Source: PALSA-1440 sp050011195
GTDB taxonomy: Bacteria; Verrucomicrobiota; Verrucomicrobiia; Limisphaerales; UBA8199
Direction: 5' to 3'
NCBI GenBank assembly: GCA_050011195.1
Contig: JBEKJO010000007.1
Span: 1-64,000, forward strand
DNA: 64,000 nucleotides
Within the stretch, counting starts at the first letter, position 1, and each line of letters opens with the position of its first letter. Position numbers and translations under genes: made by a program. The notes beneath the pieces are model-generated. The model ran no database searches, had not been told where the DNA came from, and saw nothing but the letters and a program-made list of their open reading frames with translations. This document shows, piece after piece, positions 43,756-53,600 of the stretch.

Positions 43756-44154
43756 AGGACCTTCAGTCGGTTGGCAGCGCAGTAATACTCTGTTCCAACT
43801 TCTGAGAATATCAAGTATAAGTAAGTACCCCCCCGCCGACGGGAGCCGTCAAGGCGCAATTGCCCCGGCTGAGGCCGATTCCGCCGGGGTCAGACGGGAA
43901 GATTATCTATGTCGAAGTCCGCAAGGGCGGGGAGCAAGCGACCACTTCCGCGGAGAAAGTGGCTACCTCTGCCAGCAGCACTCTAGCGGAGCTTCGGCTT
44001 GGTCAGAAGCGGGTGGAAACGTAGGCGAAACTTTCGGGTGCGCGGCCGAATGAGGTTGATGGTTCCCCCGGCAAAAGGGCTTGCTTCGAGCGGCGGGGAA
44101 TGATGAATTGGGGCTGTGTTCCGACGCAAGCTGACAGTCTGATTATCACCTTTC
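43756..44154. other. 400-bp gene-poor spacer
   Basis: Contains the AGTATAAGTA...CCCCCC motif copy 2 (43814-43834). Directly after it, an open frame without a start codon (43821-44024) reads GSDGKIIYVEVRKGGEQ and LAELRLGQKRVET, which looks protein-like but matches nothing I recognise. Its 3' end (43977-44010) resembles 39903-39940, the 3' end of the sigma gene. Best read as a decayed gene end plus the leader of the MFS gene. Confidence 0.4.
43814..43834 (+). repeat. AGTATAAGTAAGTACCCCCCC motif, copy 2
   Basis: Second copy of the motif at 17208-17223, differing by an inserted AGTA and one C. Confidence 0.45.
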
Positions 44155-45492
44155 ATGCACAAACCACGATTAAGTTTCTGGCAAATCTGGAACATGAGTT
44201 TCGGGTTCTTCGGCATCCAGTTCGGCTGGGGTTTGCAGATGGCCAACATGAGCGCCATCTACCAGTACCTCGGCGCGAAGGAGTCCGACATCGCTTTTCT
44301 CTGGCTCGCCGCCCCCCTCACCGGCCTGATTGTGCAGCCCATCATCGGCTACTTCAGCGACCGCACCTGGGGGGCGCTGGGGCGGCGGCGTCCATATTTC
44401 CTGACCGGCGCGATCCTGGCGAGCCTGGCGCTGATCGCCATGCCGAATTCGGGCACGGTCTGGATGGCTGCCGGGTTGCTGTGGGTTCTGGATGCGAGTG
44501 TGAACATCACCATGGAGCCGTTTCGGGCATTTGTAGGCGATCTCTTGCCCACCGAGCAGCGCAAGAGCGGGTTTGCGATGCAGAGCCTGCTGATTGGCCT
44601 GGGGGCGGTGCTTTCTTCGGCACTGCCTTATATGCTCACCAACTGGTTCGGTGTGACGGGCGGGGCCACCGAGGGCGTAATCCCGCGCACGGTGCGGCTG
44701 GCCTTTTACATCGGGACAGGCGTCTTCCTGCTCGCGGTGCTCTACACGATCACGACCACGAAGGAGTATCCGCCGGAGGACCTGGCCGGCTTCCGGAAGA
44801 TGAAGGCCGAATCCGCCGGTTGGGGGAACGCGTTCCGGGAAATCCTCTCCGGCATCGGCTCGATGCCGCGCGCGATGCGACAACTGGCCGTGGTCCAATT
44901 CTTCACCTGGTTCGCCCTGTTCTGCATGTGGATTTATTTCGTGCCGGCGGTGGCGACCAAGGTGTTTAACGGTGTGCCCGGCTCACCGGAATATCAGCGC
45001 GGCAACGAGTGGGGCGGGGTGTGTTTCTCCGTGTATAATGGGACGGCGTTCGTTTTCGCCTTTCTGCTGCTGGCGCTGGTGGGCCGGTTCACGGCGCGGG
45101 CCATTCACCGCGTTTGCCTCCTGTGCGGCGGCAGCGGGCTGATTCTGGCGTTTGTTTTGCACCAGCAATATTTGCTTATCGGGTCGATGGTGCTGGTCGG
45201 AGTCGCCTGGGCGAGCATTCTCTCGATGCCCTACGCGATGCTGGCCAACGCGATCCCGGCGCAGAAAATGGGGTTTTACATGGGGGTGTTTAACTTCTTC
45301 ATCGTGATCCCGCAGATTCTGGCCTCGCTGGGGCTGGGGACGCTGATGAAGTCCGTGCTGGGGGACAACCCGATGAACGCGGTGCTGCTGGGTGGATGTT
45401 CGATGGTGGCGGCGGGCCTGTGCGTCGGGCTGGTATCGAAGGAGGTGGATGTCTCTGAAGTCGTGGCTCGCGAGGACACTCGCCCTACCTGA
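44155..45492 (+). CDS. MFS sugar transporter (maltose/sucrose:cation symporter, SLC45/GPH-like)
   Basis: 445 residues, 12 membrane segments. The opening LSFWQIWNMSFGFFGIQFGW and YLGAKESDIAFLWLAAPLTG, plus the loop motif DRTWGALGRRRPYF after helix 2, match bacterial maltose transporters of the SLC45-like group (MalT/MelB-related). EPFRAFVGDLLP follows in helix 4. With the adjoining amylases it most likely imports maltose or maltodextrins. The last residues (AREDTRPT) and the stop are supplied by a repeat element that overlaps the 3' end. Confidence 0.9.
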   Translation: MHKPRLSFWQIWNMSFGFFGIQFGWGLQMANMSAIYQYLGAKESDIAFLWLAAPLTGLIVQPIIGYFSDRTWGALGRRRPYFLTGAILASLALIAMPNSGTVWMAAGLLWVLDASVNITMEPFRAFVGDLLPTEQRKSGFAMQSLLIGLGAVLSSALPYMLTNWFGVTGGATEGVIPRTVRLAFYIGTGVFLLAVLYTITTTKEYPPEDLAGFRKMKAESAGWGNAFREILSGIGSMPRAMRQLAVVQFFTWFALFCMWIYFVPAVATKVFNGVPGSPEYQRGNEWGGVCFSVYNGTAFVFAFLLLALVGRFTARAIHRVCLLCGGSGLILAFVLHQQYLLIGSMVLVGVAWASILSMPYAMLANAIPAQKMGFYMGVFNFFIVIPQILASLGLGTLMKSVLGDNPMNAVLLGGCSMVAAGLCVGLVSKEVDVSEVVAREDTRPT

Positions 45493-45557
45493 AATCAGGG
45501 CTCGCGAGGACACTCGCCCTACCTGAAATCAGGACTCGCGGGGACGCTCGCCCTCCC
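45465..45557. repeat. 34-nt tandem array of the GGCTCGCGAGGAC element arm
   Basis: Three copies (45465-45489, 45498-45523, 45532-45557) at exactly 34-nt spacing correspond to one arm of the 26-bp palindrome seen in rsmA and the helicase gene. The first provides the MFS stop codon; the others fill the space to the convergent GH13 gene. Identical spacers (TGAAATCAG) make it a tandem duplication. Confidence 0.88.
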
Positions 45558-45562
45558 GGAAC

Positions 45563-46948
45563 TTACTTTAGGGCGCGGTGGTAGATGCGCCAGTCGAAGC
45601 CGTTCAGGCGGAACGAGGGGAAACCGATTGGCGGGGCCTCGGGCATCCCGGAAATCCGCACGGGCTTGAAATCACAATCGTGCAAGGTTTCCACCCGGCC
45701 GGTAATGGGGCGGTTGGAGAAGCTGATGACGATGACGAACTCATCGTTGTCATCCAGGCGCATGAAAGTGACGAGGTTCGCTTCGTCGGAATTGCGCAGC
45801 CAGACGACGCGGTCGTTGCGGAACGCCGGGTATTGTTTGCGCAGCCGGATCAGCGCCTGGTAAATCTCGCGGAACGGCGGGCGGTCCTTGGAATGCCAAA
45901 AGACCGGCATCTTCTCGAACAAGGCCGGGTCGCCGGATTCCGTCGCGTCGCCGGCCTCCATGCCGTTGTAGAGCAGGGGAAGGCCGTCGAGGGAGAACAT
46001 CAGCGCCGAGGCGGCGAGCGCGCCTTTGAGGCTGAACCGGGCCACGGCGCGCGCCTCGTCGTGATTGTCGGAGAAACGCAAGTGGAGGGCACCTTGGGGG
46101 AACTGCTTCTGGCTTTCCTCCCAGGAACGTTTGAATTCGGAGGCGGGGGCGCCGCGGAGCAGAACGTCGTTCAAGGTGGAGTGAAGTGGCCAGGAGTAAT
46201 CCGCGTCGAAGGCCTTGACGAGCAGTTCGGGCTTGCTGGCCTCGGCGAGCAGGATGAGGTCGGGCTTGACCTTCGTCAGTTCGACGCGGGCTTCCTCCCA
46301 GAAGCTGGTGGGCACTTCGTAGGCGACGTCGCAGCGGAAGCCGTCCAGGTTAAACCCGGCGGGATCGATCCAGTGCTTGAGCATCGTAATCATGTATTCG
46401 CGGAGTTGCGGGTTCCCATAATTCAACCCCGCCACGTCCGTCCACTCCTTGACCGGCGGGATGATCTTGCCGGTGGCGTCGTGCTTGTAGAACTCCGGGT
46501 GCTGCATGAGCACGCTGTCCCACGCGGTGTGGTTGGCGACGATGTCAATGATGACCTTCAACCCCCGCTGATGCGCCTCGGACACCAGGCGCTTCAAGTC
46601 GGCCTCGGTGCCGTAGTCGGGGTTGATGGCGTAGTAATCGCGGACGGCATAGGGGCTGCCGAGCGGGCCTTTGCGCATCTTCTCGCCGAGCGGATGAATG
46701 GGCATCAGCCAAAGGACGTTCACGCCGAGGTCTTTCAACTCGTCCAGGCGGGCGGTGATGCCATTGAAATTGCCCTCCGCAGAGAAGTTGCGGGGGAAGA
46801 TTTCATAGACCACCGCGTCGCGCACCCACTGCGGGCTGGGACGAGCAACTTTGGCGGGTTGGGCGGAGAGGTCGGTGAGCGTGGCAGTCAGCAGGGCGAA
46901 CGCCAGAGCCAGCCGGCCTGATCGGCGGCAGTGAGAGGATAGTTTCAT
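45563..46948 (-). CDS. Secreted GH13 alpha-amylase family enzyme
   Basis: 461 residues. Signal peptide (LALAFALLTATLTDLSAQ). TIM barrel: VVYEIFPRNFSAEG, region I VIIDIVANHTAWDS, region II GFRCDVAYEVP with the nucleophile Asp, region III LLAEASKPEL with the acid Glu, region IV FSDNHDEARAV. All four are canonical. It is like short secreted maltodextrin-degrading members of GH13. It lies convergent to the MFS transporter and downstream of the GH57 gene on the same strand. Confidence 0.92.
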   Translation of the reverse strand: MKLSSHCRRSGRLALAFALLTATLTDLSAQPAKVARPSPQWVRDAVVYEIFPRNFSAEGNFNGITARLDELKDLGVNVLWLMPIHPLGEKMRKGPLGSPYAVRDYYAINPDYGTEADLKRLVSEAHQRGLKVIIDIVANHTAWDSVLMQHPEFYKHDATGKIIPPVKEWTDVAGLNYGNPQLREYMITMLKHWIDPAGFNLDGFRCDVAYEVPTSFWEEARVELTKVKPDLILLAEASKPELLVKAFDADYSWPLHSTLNDVLLRGAPASEFKRSWEESQKQFPQGALHLRFSDNHDEARAVARFSLKGALAASALMFSLDGLPLLYNGMEAGDATESGDPALFEKMPVFWHSKDRPPFREIYQALIRLRKQYPAFRNDRVVWLRNSDEANLVTFMRLDDNDEFVIVISFSNRPITGRVETLHDCDFKPVRISGMPEAPPIGFPSFRLNGFDWRIYHRALK

Positions 46949-46983
46949 TGTGTGTATGTCCCTGTTCTACTGAATCGTTGCCG

Positions 46984-49900
46984 CTAAGGCAACAGCTTCA
47001 CCTGATAAAACCTTTGGGCGGCGGCGGGCGGCGGCGCGTCGGTGCAAGAGAGGAGGAGTTGCAGCGGGCCGGCGGTCGTCAGGCCGGCTGGCAGATTGCT
47101 CCAGGTTGCGCCCAGCGCGTCAGCCCAAACGACCTGATAAGAGTGCCCCGGCATGGCGGCCCAGTTGATTGCATAACCGCCGCTCCCGGCTTGCAGGCCC
47201 TGCAGCCGGAAACCGCGCGCCGGGTCGAGCAGGTCGAATGTGCCGTCGCCGTTGTCGTCGTGCAGGGCGGCGGTCGGGATAACGAAGAACCCGGACGGGT
47301 CAATGTTGGGGCCGGGGCTGGCGGGACAGGCGCTGGCGAGCGCGCCGCCGTCGGCCGTCTGGTAGGCGGCGGCGCACAGGTAAATGTTGGTGGGCATGGA
47401 GCCGAAAGCGGCGACGAGGTCAATGGTGCCTTCCATGGCGCCGGAGTTGGTCCCGGCCTTGACCGCCTGGGCGGACGCCGGGGCGTTGGCCCAGGCGACA
47501 TAAGTGTTCAAGCTCTCGCCCGCGAGGAAGGGTTTGCTGGAGGCGACCGCTACCAGGCCGGTCTTGGCCCAGGGCGCGGCGGCGGTGGCGGCGGGCAGGA
47601 GCTGATCGGTGACAAAGATGAAATGATCGTTAGGCCCGTTGGTGCCCGGAGACCAGGTAGCAACGTAGAGGGTGGTGCCGCGCAGGGCGCCGTAAAGCAC
47701 CATGCCGCTGGAGGCGAGCAGGTAACCCGGGTAATCAAAGTTGCCGTCCAGCACGAAGGGGGGATAGGCCAGAGTGTTGGTGCAGACGGTGGCACTGGGC
47801 GTTGAAAAGCCCACACTGTTCGAGGCGACGATGGAGTAGCAGTAGGGCGTGTTCGCCGTCAGTCCCGTGTCGGCGTAACTCGTGCTGGCGGTCATGGTGA
47901 CGGGTGAACCGGCGCGGTTGATGATGTAGGCCGCAGCGCCCGAGGCGGCGGACCAACTGAGGTTGATCTGATTGGTCTGAACCGGATTGGCGGCGAGGTG
48001 CTGCGGCATGGGCGGCGGCTGCGGCGTGCTGCTGACCGAGAAAACCCAGTTGGCGCCGCTGTTGTTGTCCCAGGCGCCGCTGCCGTTGTTGAACACGCAA
48101 TCCAGTTCGGTCGCATTGGTGGGAACCGTGACGGTATATTCCCAGTAATTGGAGGCGGAGTTAAACGTCATCGGCGCGTCGGGCGACACGACCGGATTCC
48201 AGTTATTCCAGCCGAGGTGGATGCTGATGGCACTCGCGCTCGCCAATGGGCCGCCGGCCGGCGAGAACTGAATAGTCACCGGCGTGCCGGCTGCGGGCGG
48301 CACGGGCGAAACGCAAACCCGCCCGTTGCAGCCGCTCGAGTTGCCGCCACTGCTGCCGCCCGGCGCCGTCCCAACCCAGACATGCTGAATCGGCGACTTG
48401 TAGGTGTTGCCGTAGTTGTCCACCGCCGTGACATAGTAATCCACGTAGGCGTTGGTGATTCCGCTTACCTTCGCGTAATAATAATCGGCGATGTATTGCG
48501 GCGTGACACCAGCGCCGGGCGCAACCACGCGTTTAGTCATGTTCGAGGCGGCCCAGGGACCGGTGAGCGAGCCGCCCGCGTAGGTCTTGAACTGATCGGA
48601 GGTCGGCGGGTTGGTGCCGTTGACGCGGAGCAGCAGCGTAACATTCGAAATCCCCGACACGTCGTAGGCGTAGGTCCAGACCCAAAAGTCGGTGTTGGTG
48701 GCGACCGTCACCTCGTAGCCGTATTGCACGCCGAAGTTCGTTCCGCCCGGATTCCAGGGATGCCGCTGCGGGGGGAAAACGGTGGGCGGCGTGGTGTCGG
48801 CGGCCGGGTTGCCCGAGAGGATGCTGTTGACGTTGCGCACGGCGTTCGATTGGGCGACCACGGCGCGCTGGCATTCATCGCCGACGCAGCCGTAATAAAC
48901 GAACCCGCTGTCGAGGCTGGCGAGGTAATAATGCCAGCCGAGTTCGACGGCGTTGGGCGTCGTGCTGAAGCTGCCGGGGTCCCGCACCTGGTCGATGTTG
49001 GGGGTCACGCCCGCGATTTGCTGCGCGGTCTTGACGCGGTTTTCGGTGGCGATGATAACTCGCCAGTTATCGGCCTTGCCGCTGGTGCCGAGGCTGGGAT
49101 CGACGACATTGCTGCCGCTGCTGCTGGAGTAACTCGGCGGCCAATGCCAGTTGATGAAGATCGGCGAGCCGAAATCCCCGTCCGCAAACACCCAGCCGCC
49201 ATCCTCGACATGCACCACGTCGTTGGTGTCCGGGGGGTTTTCCTGCAGAAACTGCTCCACCGTGCTGGGGTCGTAGCCGAGGGCGGCCGCCTCGCTGGCA
49301 AACTGCGCCACCCATTGCATGTAGTACGAATAGCCTCCGCTCCAGGAGTTGTCGCCGTCGTGGGCCAGCAGCACCATCGCCGGCTTGGCCGGGTTGTTCC
49401 GCGCGGCGAGATTGCTCATTAACCCCAGGTCCCAGGTGCCGTAGCTGTCGCGCCAACTGAGCGCCTGATCTGACGGCACGACCATGATGAGCGAATTAGT
49501 GCCCGTGTTCGGGTCCACGTAGCGGGCGTAGTGGACTTGGAAGGCAAACGGCATCGCCGCGGTGGGCGCGCAGCCGCGTTCGATGGAGATGCGTTGGTAG
49601 TTCGACGCGCCTTGCGCCGGGTTCAACTGGTCCGCGAGGTTCGGAATGTCGCAGTTCTCGCCGCCGGAGCCGAGCACGAGCGGAAAGTTCGCGCAGGAGC
49701 GGGTCAAGTGGTTGTTGGCCACCACGGTCCACGCGATGCCGACCTTGTTCAGGATGGGAATCATCTGTTCGGAAAAGCAGGTCTCCGCCGGAAAGTAGCC
49801 CCGCGAGAGGGCTGGATTGGTGCCCCAGAATATCTGCATCTGGCGGATATGGATGCGCAACTCCATCTCCAGCGTCTCGTCGCTCACGAGCGGCGCCAGG

Positions 49901-50379
49901 GCGTGATGATAGGTGAAGTTCACGAGGTCCATGCGCGTCTCGCCGCCACTGGTGGTCCAGGCGCGCGCCTGCTGGTTGTAGGAATTCCAGTTGCCCGCGT
50001 AGCCCAACTGGTTATTGGCCCCGAGGCTCTGGACGTTTTCCATCAGCGCGCCGGAGTAATTGGCTTGAGCGCCGGCGTTCGCATAGCCCAGCACGCTTTC
50101 GAGCGCGTCGTGCGGCCGGTTCTGGTAGGCGGCCACTCGGTCGGCCAGTCCGAAAACACTGGAGAGCACCTCCGGCGAGGGATGCGGGCGACCGGCATTC
50201 TGCTGCTGGATCGTGTCCCACGCGGCTTCGTAATGGTCGGTGCCCCAGTCCCGGCGGTCCGGCCAATAGATCGGCTGGTGCAAGTGCCACAGCCAGGTGG
50301 TGTGGAGGTTCGTTCCGGCGAGCCCCGCCGGTGGTGAAAGCAGGCAGAGGGCGGAGCAGCCGGCAAACAGCAGGCCCAT
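46984..50379 (-). CDS. Secreted GH57-family protein with CBM25 and FN3 modules
   Basis: 1131 residues from the chosen ATG, which gives the signal peptide MGLLFAGCSALCLLSPP; in-frame codons extend to 50607. The catalytic part begins TTWLWHLHQPIYWPD (GH57 region 1 HQP) and has the nucleophile segment GYFPAETCFSEQMI and the acidic MVLLAHDGDNSWSG. After a linker come a module with DFWVWTYAYDVSG, a CBM25 starch-binding domain (PVTIQFSPAGGPLASASA, IHLGWNNWNPV), an FN3 domain (QINLSWSAASGAAAYIINR), a beta-rich region and a terminal module ending QRFYQVKLLP. Likely extracellular alpha-glucanase. Divergent from the giant GH13 gene at 50623. Confidence 0.88.
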   Translation of the reverse strand: MGLLFAGCSALCLLSPPAGLAGTNLHTTWLWHLHQPIYWPDRRDWGTDHYEAAWDTIQQQNAGRPHPSPEVLSSVFGLADRVAAYQNRPHDALESVLGYANAGAQANYSGALMENVQSLGANNQLGYAGNWNSYNQQARAWTTSGGETRMDLVNFTYHHALAPLVSDETLEMELRIHIRQMQIFWGTNPALSRGYFPAETCFSEQMIPILNKVGIAWTVVANNHLTRSCANFPLVLGSGGENCDIPNLADQLNPAQGASNYQRISIERGCAPTAAMPFAFQVHYARYVDPNTGTNSLIMVVPSDQALSWRDSYGTWDLGLMSNLAARNNPAKPAMVLLAHDGDNSWSGGYSYYMQWVAQFASEAAALGYDPSTVEQFLQENPPDTNDVVHVEDGGWVFADGDFGSPIFINWHWPPSYSSSSGSNVVDPSLGTSGKADNWRVIIATENRVKTAQQIAGVTPNIDQVRDPGSFSTTPNAVELGWHYYLASLDSGFVYYGCVGDECQRAVVAQSNAVRNVNSILSGNPAADTTPPTVFPPQRHPWNPGGTNFGVQYGYEVTVATNTDFWVWTYAYDVSGISNVTLLLRVNGTNPPTSDQFKTYAGGSLTGPWAASNMTKRVVAPGAGVTPQYIADYYYAKVSGITNAYVDYYVTAVDNYGNTYKSPIQHVWVGTAPGGSSGGNSSGCNGRVCVSPVPPAAGTPVTIQFSPAGGPLASASAISIHLGWNNWNPVVSPDAPMTFNSASNYWEYTVTVPTNATELDCVFNNGSGAWDNNSGANWVFSVSSTPQPPPMPQHLAANPVQTNQINLSWSAASGAAAYIINRAGSPVTMTASTSYADTGLTANTPYCYSIVASNSVGFSTPSATVCTNTLAYPPFVLDGNFDYPGYLLASSGMVLYGALRGTTLYVATWSPGTNGPNDHFIFVTDQLLPAATAAAPWAKTGLVAVASSKPFLAGESLNTYVAWANAPASAQAVKAGTNSGAMEGTIDLVAAFGSMPTNIYLCAAAYQTADGGALASACPASPGPNIDPSGFFVIPTAALHDDNGDGTFDLLDPARGFRLQGLQAGSGGYAINWAAMPGHSYQVVWADALGATWSNLPAGLTTAGPLQLLLSCTDAPPPAAAQRFYQVKLLP

Positions 50380-50622
50380 CCTGGCCCGCCCCCGTGGAAC
50401 ACCGCTTTCGGGCCGCACTGCGAAGAAGTCCTTCTTTGCTCCGCGGGTTGCGGCTGTGCCGCAGGGCGGGTTTGGGGCGCTCGGATTTCGAAGGCTCTGC
50501 GAGTCGGGGCACGTTACAGACATTATCTCTACATAATCAGAACAGGGGCTTATTTCAAGATTTATGCACCCGCATATTTGTGCGGTGGATTCAATCTCCT
50601 CTCCCATGCTATAGTGTTGATA
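50380..50622. promoter_or_regulatory. Divergent intergenic region between GH57 and GH13 genes
   Basis: 243 bp upstream of both starch-degrading genes and so expected to hold both promoters. TATAGT at 50610-50615 is a possible -10 for the plus gene but lies only 7 bp before the ATG, and no -35 is convincing. CCGCA/TGCGG at about 50571-50586 forms a small hairpin. No clear operator palindrome was found. Confidence 0.3.
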
Positions 50623-53600
50623 ATGAGAACCCGTATGTCTTGTCGCATCGGATGGCAGGTTGTCTGCTTGCTGCTTTCGTTCGCCGGTCTGGCTGGCGCC
50701 CGCGGCGAGGCCATGCTCGAGTTGTTCCAGATGACCTGGACCAACCTTATCCAGAAGATGCCCGAACTGGCCGAGGCCGGCTACACCAGCCTCTGGTTGC
50801 CCCAGCCCGCCAAGGGGGGCGGCGCTCTCTCAGTGGGCTATGACCTCTTCGATCCGTTTGATCTGGGGGATAAGAACCAGAACGGGACGGTCGCCACGAT
50901 GTACGGCACGAAGGCACAATTGCTGCAAATGGTCCAGACGGCGCACCAGTTCGGGATTCGCGTCTATTTCGACAACGTGATGAATCACCGTGAAGGAGTA
51001 GTGCCCGGCTACGACATCTATACGCCGACAAATTTCTTTCCCGGCCTGTGGCCGCAGGATTTTCATCTCCAGACCACCAGCAGCGGCAACCGGAACTGGA
51101 ACAATGTCGAGAACTGGAACGACCAGTACTACGTGCAGAACGAGCCGATCAACGGCCTGTGCGACCTGGCCCAGGAGCCGGGACCGACCAACTTCAACTT
51201 TGGTCCCGTTTTATTCAGCCTAACCAACAAGCCCTTCTTTATCCGCCAGCCCAACAACCCTGAATACTATATGGATACCAATACGGTCTCCCTCGGCTCC
51301 TGGCCCGCCGGCGGTTGGCCGGGCTTTGATTGGTCGGGCGGAATCTCGCCGGCCTTTAGCTGGTCGGGCGGAACCTGGCACGGCTTTAACGGGACCAACG
51401 GCCAACCAGTGCCGGAGTTCGTCGAGGACTACCTGACCCGGGCGGCCATGTGGACGCTTTACACGACCAAATGCGACGGATTCCGGATGGACGCGGTCAA
51501 GCATGTGCCTTCGCCATTCTTTGGCGATTACTCGACCAGTTGGCGCGGTTACGTGGGTGGAATCCAAGCGATGTTTGACTACACGCACGGCTACGGGAGC
51601 AACGTGCTGGGCAACGGCTACGTCGAAACCGACGACAACCGGAACAGTTGTTTCGACACCGAAGCGCCGCGCAACGACGCGATGCTCTTCGGCGAGCACC
51701 TGGGCCCTCCCCCAACCTATGGCGAGTACATCAGCACCGGCATGAGATTGCTGAATGCGCCGTTGCGCACCGTCCTCAACGGCGCCTTGCAAGACGGCGG
51801 TTCGCTGCCCTCCGGTCTGGACCAGCGCGATTTCATACCTTATAGCGGCGCCTTCAGCGCCGCCCAGGGCGTCCAGTTTGCCGAGGATCAGGACGCTCTT
51901 CTCTGCTGCCCGACCCACCGCGAGATGCAGGACGCCTATTACTTCATGCATGAGGGCTTGCCGATGATCTACTCGGACAACTTCAATTGGGCCGGCAACC
52001 CCTCCAGCTCGGCTACCTTTCCCGAAGTCCCGATGACCGATTACCTGGGGCAATATGGCGATAACACCATGCCGGAGACCTGCTACATCCATCATCAAAT
52101 GGCCCGCGGCGGGACCCGTCCGCGCTGGAGTGACAGCCACATCGTCGCCTTCGAGCGCTACGACTATCGCGACGTGCAGACCTCCGACCCCTACGACGAT
52201 CCGGATGCCACAGTCCTCCTCTTCGCCATGAATGCCACCTATAACAACCCGCATGGCGACATTCTCTTTGATGATGGGATCGCCCGCACCTCCGACGGGT
52301 ATTACAACTGTTGGGAGAGCGACACCCCCTCCGAGGGGTATGGCCTGTGCGTCGGCTTTCCGCCGGGATCGGTTTTGGCCCAGATGGCTACCGCCTCGCC
52401 CGGTGGCGGCAATTTCCGCACCTGCCCCAAGCTGCTGGTCCATAGCGCGACCACCAACTACGCCCAGGCGGTTGCCAGCGCGACTAACAGCGACCCCACG
52501 CAGCGGCTGATTTATGTCAACACCACCCCGCCCTCGGGCGGCGGCGCGATTGAACTGCTGGTCCCCGCCGGCGGCTGGGTCATGTACGGCTATCAGTGGC
52601 CGGAGCCGAGCCGCGGCAACGCTCTCACCAATGCCATTATCTTCCGGCAGGGTGGCGCGGTGGCGCCCACCGTGCTGGTGTATCGGCACGACGGAACCAA
52701 TGGTGATCCCAACTTTAACCCCATCTATCCTTTCAAGATGCGCGGCAGCTTCGATCCCAATGGCAATGTCATTCTTGCTCCGGGCGAAGGCCATGTCTCA
52801 ACCATCACCAATGCCTACGGCGTCCAAACGCTCTCCAACAGCTACGCCATAGAGATTCCCGTCCTGACCAATGCGCCGTTTGACCTCGATCTCTTCTGCG
52901 ATGCCTCGGCCACCAACATCCTGGTCAAAATGGATGGCGGCCTGGATTTGAACAGCCAGATGGGCCTCGGACCGACCACCGGTTTCGACCGGCGCGACAA
53001 CCAGCCGGGCTACGTCAGCGATGTGTGGCTCGGCTATGAGCAGGCCGCCCAACAGTCCCGCTATGGACCGGAGAAATTTGGCGCGGTGAACATTTCCCGG
53101 GATAATATCGTCTCCCTAGGCGCCGAGACTTACTACTACACCGTCGGAACCACTAACTACACCGTGATTGATGGCTCGGGCAACGGCACGAACATTTACA
53201 CGGATACCGCCACCTGGGTCTATCACGATCCGACCGCGACCAACACTGTTGCCGGCTACGGCACGGCCACCCAGCGCGTCCCTTACAACCCCAACGCCTG
53301 GCAATCCGCGGACATCTGGGTCAAGTCCGGCTATCAGTTCCAGATTGACACTTGCTACATCTATTACACCACTGACGGCAGCAACCCCGAAGGGGCGTTT
53401 GGCGTCGGCAAAGGCACGACTCAGGTGGTTGAGGCGTGGTGGATTGCCCATGATAGCGCGGACGGCACGATTGACTGGTGGAAAGGCACGATTCCGGGCC
53501 TCCCCGCCAACACGCAGGTCCGCTACAAAGTCGCTCTGTTCCTCGGCGGGTATCCTCAGAACACCATCGGCACGATTTCGGACGCGGACGAGTCCAAGCT

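Noticed and set aside
45465..45557. CRISPR-like regular spacing
   Set aside because: Units are 34 nt apart but the intervening sequences are identical, so it is a tandem duplication of a repeat and not repeats with unique spacers.
50610..50615. Promoter -10 TATAGT for the giant GH13
   Set aside because: Only 7 bp from the start codon and with no -35; kept only as a weak remark on the intergenic region.
51220..52794. 524-codon open frame antisense to the first giant GH13
   Set aside because: The same reason; no domain is visible in its translation.
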